Source: UBA7672 sp963784415
Lineage (GTDB): Bacteria > Pseudomonadota > Alphaproteobacteria > Caulobacterales > Hyphomonadaceae
NCBI GenBank assembly: GCA_963784415.1
Contig: CAWARK010000011.1
Location: 1 to 64,000 of the forward strand
Direction: 5' to 3'
Length of the DNA stretch: 64,000 nt
The position numbers and the translations under genes were made by a program. Below are positions 50,006 to 59,634 of the stretch, in pieces. The notes beneath the pieces are model-generated. The model saw nothing but the letters and a program-made list of their open reading frames with translations, was not told the DNA's origin and ran no database searches. Each line of letters starts with the position of its first letter. Positions within the stretch are counted from its first letter, which is position 1.

Positions 50006-52505
50006 AATTCACCCTCCCCTGGCTGAAGGACTATCTCGACACGAACGCGGATCTTCCCGCGATCCTCGAAGCCATGACGCAGGCCGGCCTCGAGGTCGAG
50101 GACGCGCATGATCCGAAGGATGCGCTGAAGCAGTTCACCGTCTGCCGCATCGTCTCGGCCAAGCAGCATCCGAATGCGGACAAGCTGCAGGTCTGCCAGG
50201 TCGACACGGTCGATGGGATGAAGGAGATCGTCTGCGGCGGCCTCAACGCGCGCCCCGGTCTTGTCACGGCCTATGCGCCCATCGGCGCCTACATCCCCGG
50301 CTCGGGCATCACGCTGGTGGCGAAGCCCGTGCGCGGCGTCGTCTCCAACGGCATGCTGTGCTCGGGCGGCGAGATGGTGACGGACGAGGATCCGTTCCGC
50401 CTGCGCATCGCGCGCTTCGACGACTGGAAGTTCCGCGCCGAAGCGCTCGGCCTGTCGGAAGAGCAAGCCATCGCCGATGGCGGCATCATCGAACTGCCGG
50501 ACACGCTGAAAGTCGGCGCGCCGGTGGCCGAAGCGCTGTCGCTCGACACGGTCATTGATTTCGAAGTGACGCCCAACCGCCCCGACTGGCTCGGCGTCAC
50601 CGGCATCGCGCGCGACCTCGGCGCCAAGGGCGTCGGCAAGTTTGCGCTGCCCGACGTGAAGCCTGTTCCCGGGAAAATTCAAATCGCCCGTCACTGTCCG
50701 CATCGCGGACGAGACCGCCTGCCCGGTCTTCGCCGGCCGCCTGATCCGCGGCGTGAAGAACGGCCCGTCGCCGGACTGGATGCAGAAGCGCCTGAAGGCG
50801 ATCGGCATCAATCCGAAGAACATGCTGGTCGATGTCACCAACTATGTCTCGTTCGACCGCTGCCGCCCGCTGCACGTCTATGACGCGGCCAAGCTGAAAG
50901 GCGGCATCGTCGCGCGGCTCGGCACGGCGGACGACCGTTCGCGGCGCTCGACGGCAAGACGTATTCCGGCCTCGACCGACATGTGCGTCATCGCTGATGA
51001 CTCGGGCACGATCGGCCTCGGCGGCGTGATGGGCGGCGAGAGCACGGGCTGCTCGATCGACACCGTCGATGTCTTCATCGAGAGCGCCTATTTCGACGCC
51101 AACCGCACGGCCCGCACCGGCCGCGCCACCGGCATCATCTCCGACGCGCGCTTCCGCAACGAGCGCGGCATCGATCCGCATTCCTGCGTCGACGGCATCG
51201 AGCTGGCGACGAAGCTGATCCTCGAAGCCTGCGGCGGCGAACCGTCCGAAGTCGTCCTCGCTGGCAAGGTTCCCGACGGCCCAGCGCCCGTCGCCTTCAA
51301 GCCGCGCGACATGAAACGCCTCACCGGCCTCGACATGCCCGTAAAACGCATGGAGCAGATCCTGCGCGCGCTCGGCTTCGAGCCCGTCGTGCCGCCCAAG
51401 GCGCAGCACGATGCGCAGACCATCTGGGCCACCAAAGTCCCGTCCTGGCGTCCCGACGTGGAAGGCTCCGCCGACATCGTCGAGGAACTGATCCGCATCG
51501 AAGGCTATGACAAGCTGCCGACCGAAAAGCTTCCGGCGCCGGCGGGGCTCGGCGTCGTGGTGACGCCGCTGCAGAACCGCGTGCGGACGTCGCGCAGGGT
51601 TCTCGCCGCGCGCGGCTTCCTCGAGACCGTGACGTGGAGCTTCATGCATCACGAGCGCGCCGCGCTGATGATCGGCGGCGCCAACAATCTGCAGGCGGCG
51701 CTGACGATCGACAATCCGATCGCGTCGGATCTCGATTACATGCGGCCGTCCATGCTGGCGAACCTCGCCGAAGCAGCCCAACGCAATGCCGACCATGGCG
51801 TTGACGATGTGCGCCTGTTCGAAGCCGGGCCCGGTCTATCCCGGCGACAAGCCGAGCGACCAGCGCATGCAGGTCGCCGCCATCATCAAGACCGCGAAGG
51901 GCCGCGACTGGCAGGGCGCGCCGGGCGCCTACAACGCGTTCTCCGCGAAGGCCGATCTCTTCGCGATCCTGGCCGCGCTGGATCAGTCGCCCGACAAGTT
52001 CCAGATCGGCGCCGCCGATGGCGCATACTGGCATCCCGGCCGCGCGGGCACGCTGCGCCTTGGGCCCAAGCAGGTCGTCGCATCGTTCGGTGAACTGCAT
52101 CCCGCCTTCCTGAAAGCGTTGCGCGTCGATGGCCCGGTGCTGGCGATCGAGTTGTCACTCGATGCCCTGCCGACGCCGAAAGCGAAGCCGACCAAGACAC
52201 GCCCAGCGCTCGACAAGGCAGACCAGACGCCGGTGAAGCGCGACTTTGCCTTTGTGGTCGATGAGAAGGTTGCGGCAGGCGACATCGCCCGGCTTGCGCT
52301 CAAGGCCGATCCCAAACTGGTGACGGCGGCCCGCGTGTTCGACGTCTATCGCGGAGCGAGCATTGGCGAGGGCAAGAAATCAGTCGCCATCGAAGTCACG
52401 CTGCAACCCAGAGGCGCGGCGATGACGATCGAACAGATTGAAGCGGTGGCGCAGACCATCGTGAAGTCGGTCGCCAAGGGAACGGGCGCGGTGCTGCGCG
52501 GCTAG
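50002..52505 (+). CDS. pheT: Phenylalanyl-tRNA synthetase beta subunit, multiple frameshifts
   Basis: The beta subunit, about 833 residues when repaired, starting at GTG 50002 (KFTLPWLKDYLDTNADLP). Its tRNA-binding (EMAP-like) domain, B3/B4 editing region, B5 and C-terminal anticodon-binding fold can all be followed. The frame breaks at least four times: one extra A at 50674-50677, a missing base near 50936, a compensating extra base near 50977, and an extra C at 51830-51832. Between breaks the protein matches the family without gaps, and net +2 bases makes the length come out exactly. As PheT is essential, errors in the sequence are the probable cause. Confidence 0.93.
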
Positions 52506-52705
52506 TGCAGGAGATTCTTGAGACGACTTTGCCTGGCGTGGAGCTTCCACATCAGGTTCTCGAGAATGTCCATCTTGCTGCGCGCGGCGTCTGTGTCGGC
52601 GCCCGCGCCTGTCTGGCGTGAAATCACCTCGACGAGGCAGAACACCTGTTCAGCCAGTATGCTGACCTGTTCCCGTACGGCGGCCAGTTCTGTTTCGCGG
52701 CTCAT
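52502..52705 (-). CDS. Hypothetical protein, 67 aa
   Basis: A short helical protein, MSRETELAAVREQVSILAEQV to RQSRLKNLLH, with heptad-like hydrophobic spacing suggesting a coiled coil. No known family. The ATG at 52705 is chosen; a longer form would extend 21 residues upstream. Its stop overlaps the pheT stop on the other strand. It lies downstream of cckA on the same strand, though a role with it is speculation. Confidence 0.5.
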   Translation of the reverse strand: MSRETELAAVREQVSILAEQVFCLVEVISRQTGAGADTDAARSKMDILENLMWKLHARQSRLKNLLH

Positions 52706-52778
52706 GCCGGACCTCTCGAACAAAGTCCCCGTTGTGCATCTACGCGTCAGTGCCACCGCGGGTTGCATACGCAGACGC

Positions 52779-55385
52779 TCAGGCTGCCGCTTGAAGCTCC
52801 GCCTTCACGCGCTCCGCGAGCTGCTTCAGCGTGAACGGCTTGGGCAGGAAGGAGATGTCGCGATCATCCTCCAGCGCCTTTGCGAGGTCGCGTTCGGCAT
52901 AGCCCGAGATGAACATCACGCGTGTCTTGGTGAGCCACGGGCGCGCTTCTCTCAGCAGCGCCGGGCCGTCCATGCCCGGCATCACGACGTCAGAGATCAG
53001 GAGATCGATGGAGCCCGCATGCTGCTTGATGATCTCCAGCGCTTTTTCGCCATCGCTGGCCTCGATCACGGAATAACCGAACGACTGCAGCAGCTGCGCG
53101 GCGATACCGCGTACGCCGTCTTCGTCCTCGACCAGCAGGATGCTGCCGCGCCCGGCGAGATCGCCGCTGCCACGATGCGAAGGCGGTTCCACCGACGGTT
53201 GCGTCGCCATCGGCACGCCTTCGGGCGCCGCATCAGCCGCAGTTTCCTCGTCAACACCCGTCCACGCCGGCAGGAAGATCTTGAATGTCGTGCCGCGCCC
53301 GACCTTCGAGACCGGATAGATGAAGCCGCCGAGCTGCTTGACGATGCCATAGCAGGTGGCGAGGCCAAGGCCGGTGCCCTTGCCTTCCGCCTTGGTGGTG
53401 AAGAAGGGCTCGAAGATCTTCTCGAGGATTTCCGGCGGGATACCGCCGCCATCGTCGACCACTTCGATCAACGCATAATCGCCATCGGTGACGTGGGTGA
53501 AGCCGTCCTTGCGCGCCGCGGCAGCATCCGAACGCGAGGTACGGATCAGCAGGCGTCCGCCGCCGCTCTTCTCGATCATGGCGTCGCGGGCGTTGGTGCA
53601 GAGATTGGTGACGACCGTTTCGAGCTGGCCCTTGTCCGCGCGGATGCGCGGCAGGTCGCGGCCGTGCACGATGTCGAGCTTGATACGCTCGTCGATGATG
53701 TCGCGCAGCAGCGTGTAGTAATCCGACAGCGCGTCCGTGACATCGAACAGTTCCGGACGGAACACCTGCTGGCGCGTGAAGGCCAGCATGGTGCGGATCA
53801 GCTGCGCGCCGCGCGCCGCGAACTCGTTGATCGACTTCAGTTCGAAGAAGGTCGGGTCGCCCGGAGGGTGCCGGATCTCGAGCTTGTTCACGTTGAGGAT
53901 GATGCCGGCCAGCATGTTGTTGAACTCGTGGGCCAGCCCGCCCGCCATGTTGCCGAGCGCCTGCAGCTTCTCGCCCTGGGCGAGACGCTTTTCCAGTTCG
54001 CGCTTTTCGGTCGTGTCGATGACGTAGGCGGCAGCCGGGCGGCCCTGCCGGTCGATCGTGACGAACACGTCGGCCGAGCGGTCCTTGCTGCCGGCAAGCT
54101 TGAACGAGCGCGCGCCATCGAGCGCCTTGCTCAGCTCATCAGCGAGCGCTGCCGTGCCCTGGTCGGCGACAAACAAATCGGCAAAGCGTGCGCCGGGCTG
54201 GGCGCGGCCGCCGGTCATTTCCAGCAGCGAGCGGTTGGAATCAAGGATGACGGCGGTCTCAACGCCTTCGCCATCGAGGCGCACGACGCCGAACGGGGCA
54301 TCGGCGAACATGGTGTCGTCGGCGCGGCTAGCGGCCCGAACTTCTGCGGCTTCCGCCGGCGAAATCGCGGGGCCAGTGCGACGCGCCGACTGTTCCGACG
54401 CATTGGCGATATAGACGATCGAACGCGTCATCGCCTCGGCGCCTTTGCCCGACCAGGTCGTGATCAGCGTGGCGGTCTGTTCGACGCCGTCGCGTGCGCG
54501 CAGGACGACCTCGGCGCGCTGGCTCGACTGGCCGCGCACTTCGCGCTTCATCAGCTTGAGGCCTTCGGGGCGCATGATGTCTTCGAGGCGCAGCGCGTTC
54601 TCGCCATCCGGCAGGCCCAGCATCTGGCGCAAGGTCTGGTTGAGATAGACAACGCGGCCGTCGCGGCGCGCGGAGAAGAAACCGACCGGGGCATCCTCGA
54701 CATAGAGCGCGCGGGGATCAACAGACCCGCTCGCGATGGTCGATGACGCGGATTCGATCTTGCGCAGGCGCCAGAGCGAACGGGTATTACCCAGAGGCGC
54801 GACGATCGCCTCGAACTGCGTCGGCGAGACGCTGTCGCCGAACAGCAGTGCGGGCAGAAGTTCCGAGCGGCTGATGCCGGCCTTGGCGGCCTTCGACAGG
54901 CGATAGATCGGCGCGGCCATGCCGGGGTTGGAGGAGAACAGGCGGTCGACGGACGGCGCATGGGCGCTGTCGCCGACTTCGTGCGCAAGCTGCGCCAGTT
55001 CCAGATAGGCTGCGTTGGCGGCAACGCTGGCGCCGCCGCGATCGGAGATCAGCGCGGGTTCGTTCAGCGCTTCGAGCCAGACGTGTTTCTTGGTCGCCTG
55101 CGCCGCCGCCTCCGCCGCCCCCCGCTCCGGAAACACCCCCAGCTTGCGGCCCGCGCCGCGCACGGCCCACAGGATCAGCACCAGCGCCATGGCGCCGAGC
55201 GCGATCACGAGGACGGCGCCCGCAGGACCGACCGCATCGCTCCACGTCAACGCCATGCCGGCCGCGCCGCCCGCGACAACGAGCGCGGCCCAGAAGCCGA
55301 GCTGGATGAAATCGAAGCCCTTGGCGGGGGCTGGCGCTGGCGTCTCGATGGTTTCGTAGACGAGCGGTTCGTTAGCGTCAGCCAT
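52779..55385 (-). CDS. cckA: CckA-like cell-cycle hybrid histidine kinase
   Basis: An 868-residue hybrid kinase. Two membrane helices (about residues 28-47 and 54-74) are followed by PAS-type regions (VDPRALYVEDAPVGFFSARRDGRVVYLN and DAPFGVVRLDGEG), a HisKA domain with the phospho-His in GGLAHEFNNMLAG, a HATPase domain (NLCTNARDAM, DDGGGIPPE, GTGLGLATCYGIV) and a C-terminal receiver with Asp in LLISDVVMPGMDG. This order is that of CckA, which in Caulobacter relatives controls CtrA through ChpT. It lies upstream of flhB-fliR-fliQ on the same strand order, as I recall for Caulobacter. Confidence 0.9.
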   Translation of the reverse strand: MADANEPLVYETIETPAPAPAKGFDFIQLGFWAALVVAGGAAGMALTWSDAVGPAGAVLVIALGAMALVLILWAVRGAGRKLGVFPERGAAEAAAQATKKHVWLEALNEPALISDRGGASVAANAAYLELAQLAHEVGDSAHAPSVDRLFSSNPGMAAPIYRLSKAAKAGISRSELLPALLFGDSVSPTQFEAIVAPLGNTRSLWRLRKIESASSTIASGSVDPRALYVEDAPVGFFSARRDGRVVYLNQTLRQMLGLPDGENALRLEDIMRPEGLKLMKREVRGQSSQRAEVVLRARDGVEQTATLITTWSGKGAEAMTRSIVYIANASEQSARRTGPAISPAEAAEVRAASRADDTMFADAPFGVVRLDGEGVETAVILDSNRSLLEMTGGRAQPGARFADLFVADQGTAALADELSKALDGARSFKLAGSKDRSADVFVTIDRQGRPAAAYVIDTTEKRELEKRLAQGEKLQALGNMAGGLAHEFNNMLAGIILNVNKLEIRHPPGDPTFFELKSINEFAARGAQLIRTMLAFTRQQVFRPELFDVTDALSDYYTLLRDIIDERIKLDIVHGRDLPRIRADKGQLETVVTNLCTNARDAMIEKSGGGRLLIRTSRSDAAAARKDGFTHVTDGDYALIEVVDDGGGIPPEILEKIFEPFFTTKAEGKGTGLGLATCYGIVKQLGGFIYPVSKVGRGTTFKIFLPAWTGVDEETAADAAPEGVPMATQPSVEPPSHRGSGDLAGRGSILLVEDEDGVRGIAAQLLQSFGYSVIEASDGEKALEIIKQHAGSIDLLISDVVMPGMDGPALLREARPWLTKTRVMFISGYAERDLAKALEDDRDISFLPKPFTLKQLAERVKAELQAAA

Positions 55386-55566
55386 AGGCGGATATCCGTT
55401 TCTCGGTCCGGCAATATAGGTGTGATTCGGAGTATGACGGGTTAGCAGCACGACCCGCGTTAACGACCTGAGTCTGCACGTGTTTCAGGCTGTCGCGCGA
55501 GCATTCCGTCGCAACGAAAATCGCGAGTCAAATCAACGCAAAATCCTGCGGGCGGGGTCAGCAGCG

Positions 55567-56637
55567 TCATTTCCGCCTGCCCTTCGCCGTGTTCATCACG
55601 AAACCGATGACCTTGGCGACCGCCTCGAAATGCTCGCGGGGCACCGGTTCCTCGATCTCGACCACCGCAAACAGGGCCCGCGCCAGCGGCACGTTTTCGA
55701 TGATCGGGATGTTGTGTTCCTTGGCCTTCTCGCGGATGCGCAGGGCCACCTCGTCGACGCCCTTGGCCATGCAGACCGGGGCTGCGTCCACTTCGGGATC
55801 GTAGCGCAGCGCGACCGAGTAGTGGGTCGGGTTGGTGATGACGACGGTCGACTTCATCACGTTCTGCATCATGCGCTTGCGCGAACGTTCCAGACGGATC
55901 TGGCGCAGGCGGGCCCGGATGTGCGGATCGCCTTCCTGCTGCTTGACCTCGTCGCGGATATCCCGGTGCGACATGCGCATGCGCTGCATGTAGCTCCAGC
56001 GCTGGTAGATATAGTCGATCCCGGCAACGAGCCCGATGACGATGATGGCGGCCAGCAACAGACGGCCCGCGATCGCCTGGGTGACCGCCAGCAAGCCCGC
56101 GGGATTGAGGCGCCCAGCTTCGATAATGACACCGGCCTCGGGACCGACCGCGTAAATCATCGCGACCGTCATGGCCGTGAGCTTCAGCAACGACTTGACG
56201 AGATTCATCCAGCCCTGCGCGCCGAACATGCGCTGCAGGCCCTTGCCCGGCGACAGCTTGGCCAAGTCGGGCTTTATTTTTTCCCCGGTCCACATCGGAC
56301 GGTGCTGCACGAGGTGGCCCAGCACGCCGGCGACCGCGATGATGCCGAAGATGATCAGCAGAGGCGGCGCCAGCGCCATAAGCAGGCTGCCAACCAGCTG
56401 CTGCGCGCCGCCATTCTCCAGCCGGAAGGCATGGGGATGATCCATGATGCGAACCAGCGGATCGGCGATCATCTGCGCCAAGGGGCCCGCGCCGGACATG
56501 ATGGCGGCGGTCGCGAGGATCAGGAACCAGATCGGAACGTCGGTGCTCTTGGCGACGTCGCCCTTCTTGCGGGCTTCCTCAAGCTTTCGCTGTGTAGGAT
56601 CTTCTGTCTTCTGACTGTTGTCCTGGTCTTCTGCCAC
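55567..56637 (-). CDS. flhB: Flagellar export switch protein FlhB
   Basis: A 356-residue flagellar type III export component. Four membrane helices fill about residues 30-210. The self-cleaving motif NPTH is in VVITNPTHYSVALRYD near residue 270, followed by the cytoplasmic FlhBc domain that switches export from hook to filament substrates. It starts DQDNSQKTEDPTQRKLEEARKKG, the family signature. fliR precedes it by nine bases, so the genes are one operon. Confidence 0.95.
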   Translation of the reverse strand: MAEDQDNSQKTEDPTQRKLEEARKKGDVAKSTDVPIWFLILATAAIMSGAGPLAQMIADPLVRIMDHPHAFRLENGGAQQLVGSLLMALAPPLLIIFGIIAVAGVLGHLVQHRPMWTGEKIKPDLAKLSPGKGLQRMFGAQGWMNLVKSLLKLTAMTVAMIYAVGPEAGVIIEAGRLNPAGLLAVTQAIAGRLLLAAIIVIGLVAGIDYIYQRWSYMQRMRMSHRDIRDEVKQQEGDPHIRARLRQIRLERSRKRMMQNVMKSTVVITNPTHYSVALRYDPEVDAAPVCMAKGVDEVALRIREKAKEHNIPIIENVPLARALFAVVEIEEPVPREHFEAVAKVIGFVMNTAKGRRK

Positions 56638-56646
56638 GGCGTTCCC

Positions 56647-57402
56647 CTATTGCACCGTGAACAGACGCATCTGCGTCTGCATCGCTTCAAGCCAGACCAT
56701 CATGCCGCCGCCCAGACCCAGCGCGATCAACGCGATGCCCATCAGCACCGACAGCGGCATTGCGGTCATGAAGACCTGAACCTGCGGGATCAGGCGTGAG
56801 ACAAGACCGAGCGCGATGTTGAACACGAGCGAGAAGATCAGCACGGGCGCTGCGATCTGGATGCCGAGCTTGAACGAGTTCGACACCGCATCGATCATGA
56901 ACGTGGTCGCATCCCCGATCGGCGGGAAGGCGCCGGGTGGGAAGAGTTTGTAGCTGTCGGCCGCGGCCTCGATCATCACGCGATGCAGGCCTGCGGACAT
57001 CAGCAGCACCACGCCCATCAGCGAGAAGAAGCCGGAAAAGATCGCGGCGGGCTGGCTTGCGATTGGATCGATCTGCTGGGCGAAGCCAAGACCGGACGCG
57101 ATGCCGACCGTGGCGCCCGCCACCTGCAGCGCACTCATCATGATGCGCGCGCCAAGGCCGAGGATGATGCCGATCATCACCTCCGACAGGATCATCGGGA
57201 TGGCCATCACAATGCTCGCCGGCAGGCGCGGCGAGGTTGCGGCGAGTGAGGGGGCGAGCGTGGCGGTGACGAGCACGGCCAGACCCAGCCGCAAAGACGG
57301 CGGAGCTGCCTGCTCGCCCCAACCGGGCGCAACCATCAGCACGGCGGCGAGGCGCGCGAACAGCAGCGCTCCGATCCATGCGTATTGGTTGAGGAAGTCC
57401 AA
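56647..57402 (-). CDS. fliR: Flagellar export gate protein FliR
   Basis: A 251-residue membrane component of the flagellar export gate. Six helices are visible, starting WIGALLFARLAAVLMVAPGWGEQAAP, with GLGARIMMSALQVAGATVGIASG and IDPIASQPAAIFSGFFSLMGVVLL. It assembles with FliP and FliQ around the export pore. It lies between fliQ (12-base gap) and flhB (nine-base gap). Confidence 0.94.
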   Translation of the reverse strand: MDFLNQYAWIGALLFARLAAVLMVAPGWGEQAAPPSLRLGLAVLVTATLAPSLAATSPRLPASIVMAIPMILSEVMIGIILGLGARIMMSALQVAGATVGIASGLGFAQQIDPIASQPAAIFSGFFSLMGVVLLMSAGLHRVMIEAAADSYKLFPPGAFPPIGDATTFMIDAVSNSFKLGIQIAAPVLIFSLVFNIALGLVSRLIPQVQVFMTAMPLSVLMGIALIALGLGGGMMVWLEAMQTQMRLFTVQ

Positions 57403-57414
57403 CGTCGCTTCTCC

Positions 57415-57678
57415 CTAGAACGCGGCTATGCGTTCGAAAATCTGGTTGGAGAAACCGGCCAGAAGCGCGCCCATCAGCGGCAGGAAGATCAGGAGGGCGG
57501 CGAAGATCGCGAGGATCTTCGGCACGAACACCAGCGTCATCTCCTGGATTTGCGTCAGCGCCTGGAAGAAGGCGATCACCAGACCCACGACCAGACCCGC
57601 AATCATCGCGGGCGCACACATCCAGACCGTGGTCCAGAGCGCGTCGCGGCCGAGGTCGAGGACTTCCAGTCCATCCAT
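57415..57678 (-). CDS. fliQ: Flagellar export gate protein FliQ
   Basis: An 87-residue protein with two helices (TTVWMCAPAMIAGLVVGLVIAFFQAL and VPKILAIFAALLIFLPLMGALL) and the family signature ALTQIQEMTLVFVPK between them. It is the first gene of the fliQ-fliR-flhB operon. fliP, often directly upstream, is absent here. Candidate CtrA half-sites lie 35-60 bases upstream, as expected for an early flagellar gene. Confidence 0.94.
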   Translation of the reverse strand: MDGLEVLDLGRDALWTTVWMCAPAMIAGLVVGLVIAFFQALTQIQEMTLVFVPKILAIFAALLIFLPLMGALLAGFSNQIFERIAAF

Positions 57679-57711
57679 GGGGGATACTCCCGAGAATATG
57701 GTTTCCGAGCG

Positions 57712-57736
57712 TTAACCATCGCAAAGCAGTGGTTAA
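57712..57736 (-). promoter_or_regulatory. Paired CtrA-like half-sites before fliQ
   Basis: TTAACCAT (57712-57719, plus strand) and TTAACCAC (57729-57736, minus strand) face each other, 34-58 bases before fliQ. TTAACC half-sites are typical of CtrA-regulated class II flagellar promoters. The inverted layout with nine bases between is not the classical direct TTAA-N7-TTAA, so this is a candidate only. Confidence 0.45.
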
Positions 57737-57843
57737 GAAAGGGTAGGCAAAACCTGCCGCCCTGCTTCGAAACGCAGCGGTTTCTTGGGTTTTTCTCGGG
57801 TTTTTCGGGGGTGCGGCGATCTGGGCCAGGATTAACAGCAGAA

Positions 57844-57866
57844 CGGCCGCCCTTTGGGGGCGGCCG
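57844..57866 (-). terminator. GC-rich hairpin after the DegP-like gene
   Basis: A perfect 9-bp stem CGGCCGCCC (57844-57852) and GGGCGGCCG (57858-57866) with a 5-base loop, 26 bases beyond the stop on the minus strand. The following T tract is weak. Confidence 0.6.
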
Positions 57867-57892
57867 CCTGCGTCTGGGCACGAAGTGCGGAC

Positions 57893-59392
57893 TTATTCGC
57901 CCGCGAACGGAACCCCGACGAAGTATTTCGACCCACCGCGATCAAGTTGCAGCAGCACAGCGGAGCCGTTGGACTTCTTGGCCTCGTCGACCGCTTTCTT
58001 GGCGGCTTCAGGCGTGCCTGCGGCGGCCTGATTGACCTTGAGCAGCTTGTCCCCGACGCGGATGCCGGCATCCGCTGCGGGCGAGTTCACCTTGACCGAC
58101 GTGACGACCACCGCGCCGTCATCTGTCGACAGACCGAGGCCGAGGCTGGAGAGCGTCAGGCTGCCCGGCTTGGCGGCATCACCCGTGGCGCTGGCGAGAA
58201 CCGGCGCTGCGGCGTCGTCCTTGAGGGCGGCAATGTTGACCTTCAGCGTCTGCTGCTTGCCATCGCGGACGATCTTCACATCGCGCGTTGTGCCGGCCTT
58301 GGTGTCGGCGACGGCGCGGGTGAGATCCTGGATGTGATCGACCGGGCGGTCGCCGAAGGCCAGGATAATATCGCCTTCGCGCAGGCCAGCCTTTGCGGCC
58401 GGGCTGCCATCGGTCACCTGGCTCACCATCGCGCCTTTGGCGGCGGAGAGTTTCAGGCTGGAAGCAATGTCCTGCGTCACCGGGGCGATGCCAACGCCGA
58501 GCCAGCCACGCTGGACCGAGCCGTGCTCGATGATCTGCTGGACGATGCCTTTGGCGAGCGCCGAGGGGATCGAGAAGCCGACGCCGACGTTGCCGCCGGA
58601 GGGCGAATAGATCGCGGAGTTGACGCCGATCACCGCGCCCGAACGGTCGAACAGCGGACCGCCCGAGTTGCCCGGGTTGATCGGAGCGTCGACCTGAATG
58701 TAGTCGTCATACTGGCCTGACCGGATGTCGCGGCCGCGGGCCGAGACGATACCGGCGGTCACTGTGTTGCCGAGGCCGAAGGGCGCGCCGATGGCGAACA
58801 CGCTGTCACCGGGGCGGGCCGAGGCGCTGTCGCCCCATGGCAGCGCGCGTTCCTTGGAAGCGCCTTCCACCTTGATGACCGCGAGGTCGGTCTTGGGATC
58901 GGTGCCGACCAGCGTGGCGGGAAGTTCGCGGCCGTCGGTGAAGACCACCGTCATCTTGCTGGCGTCTTCGACGACGTGGTTGTTGGTGACGATGTAGCCG
59001 CCCTCGATGAAGAAGCCCGAGCCCGAGCCGCGCTGGTCAGGCTGCTCTTCCTGGCCGCCCTGGCCGGGAGCGCCGAAGTAACGCTCGAACGGCGTGCCTT
59101 CGAAAGGGTTGCCCTGCGGTCCGGCCATCGTCCGCACCTTGGCGGACTGCCTGACATTGATCTGGACCACCGAGGGGGTCGCGGCCTCAACGAGATCCGC
59201 GAGGTTCGGCAGCGAGCCCCAGCGCGCTTCCTGCGCCATCGCCGGAAGGGCGAGCTGGGCTGCAGACGACGCGGCGACCGATCCGCCGTTCTGCGAGAAA
59301 AGAGCGAAGGATGGGGAGGCCAAGGCCAGTGCGCCGAGGCTCACGCCGGCGACCAGGCCGCCAACAGCGCCAATCACAACTCCGCGGTTCAT
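57893..59392 (-). CDS. DegP/Do-type periplasmic serine protease
   Basis: A 499-residue HtrA-family protease and chaperone. A signal or anchor covers about residues 1-30. The catalytic triad is His in NNHVVEDAS, Asp in GTDPKTDLAVIKV and Ser in NPGNSGGPLFD. Two PDZ domains follow (GWLGVGIAPVTQDIA; GIRVGDKLLKVNQAAAG). It degrades or refolds damaged envelope proteins. Between the first and second strands there is a proline- and glycine-rich loop typical of DegP. The ATG at 59392 is chosen; an in-frame ATG two codons earlier is equivalent. Confidence 0.93.
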   Translation of the reverse strand: MNRGVVIGAVGGLVAGVSLGALALASPSFALFSQNGGSVAASSAAQLALPAMAQEARWGSLPNLADLVEAATPSVVQINVRQSAKVRTMAGPQGNPFEGTPFERYFGAPGQGGQEEQPDQRGSGSGFFIEGGYIVTNNHVVEDASKMTVVFTDGRELPATLVGTDPKTDLAVIKVEGASKERALPWGDSASARPGDSVFAIGAPFGLGNTVTAGIVSARGRDIRSGQYDDYIQVDAPINPGNSGGPLFDRSGAVIGVNSAIYSPSGGNVGVGFSIPSALAKGIVQQIIEHGSVQRGWLGVGIAPVTQDIASSLKLSAAKGAMVSQVTDGSPAAKAGLREGDIILAFGDRPVDHIQDLTRAVADTKAGTTRDVKIVRDGKQQTLKVNIAALKDDAAAPVLASATGDAAKPGSLTLSSLGLGLSTDDGAVVVTSVKVNSPAADAGIRVGDKLLKVNQAAAGTPEAAKKAVDEAKKSNGSAVLLQLDRGGSKYFVGVPFAGE

Positions 59393-59416
59393 GTGCAACT
59401 CCGTATGCGCCCGGTC

Positions 59417-59426
59417 GAACCGGTTC
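59417..59426. promoter_or_regulatory. 10-bp palindrome upstream of the DegP-like gene
   Basis: GAACCGGTTC is a perfect palindrome 25 bases before the protease start. It could be an operator for a stress regulator; nothing else supports it. Confidence 0.3.
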
Positions 59427-59634
59427 TGTAGTTGGGCCAGAAAACAGGACAGACGGCAATTGAGGTGTTGCCTGCTAGCGCGTTTTCAAGCGGGGCGCGG
59501 CGACCACGTGCGGGTCACGGCCGCTGAGCGATTGCAGCGTCCCGGATAGGCTTAGGACGCCCGTCAATCTGGACGAAAGTGCGGCGTACCTGCGAGCCGA
59601 TTCGCGTCTTTCGGACGCAGACGGATTCTGAGAG

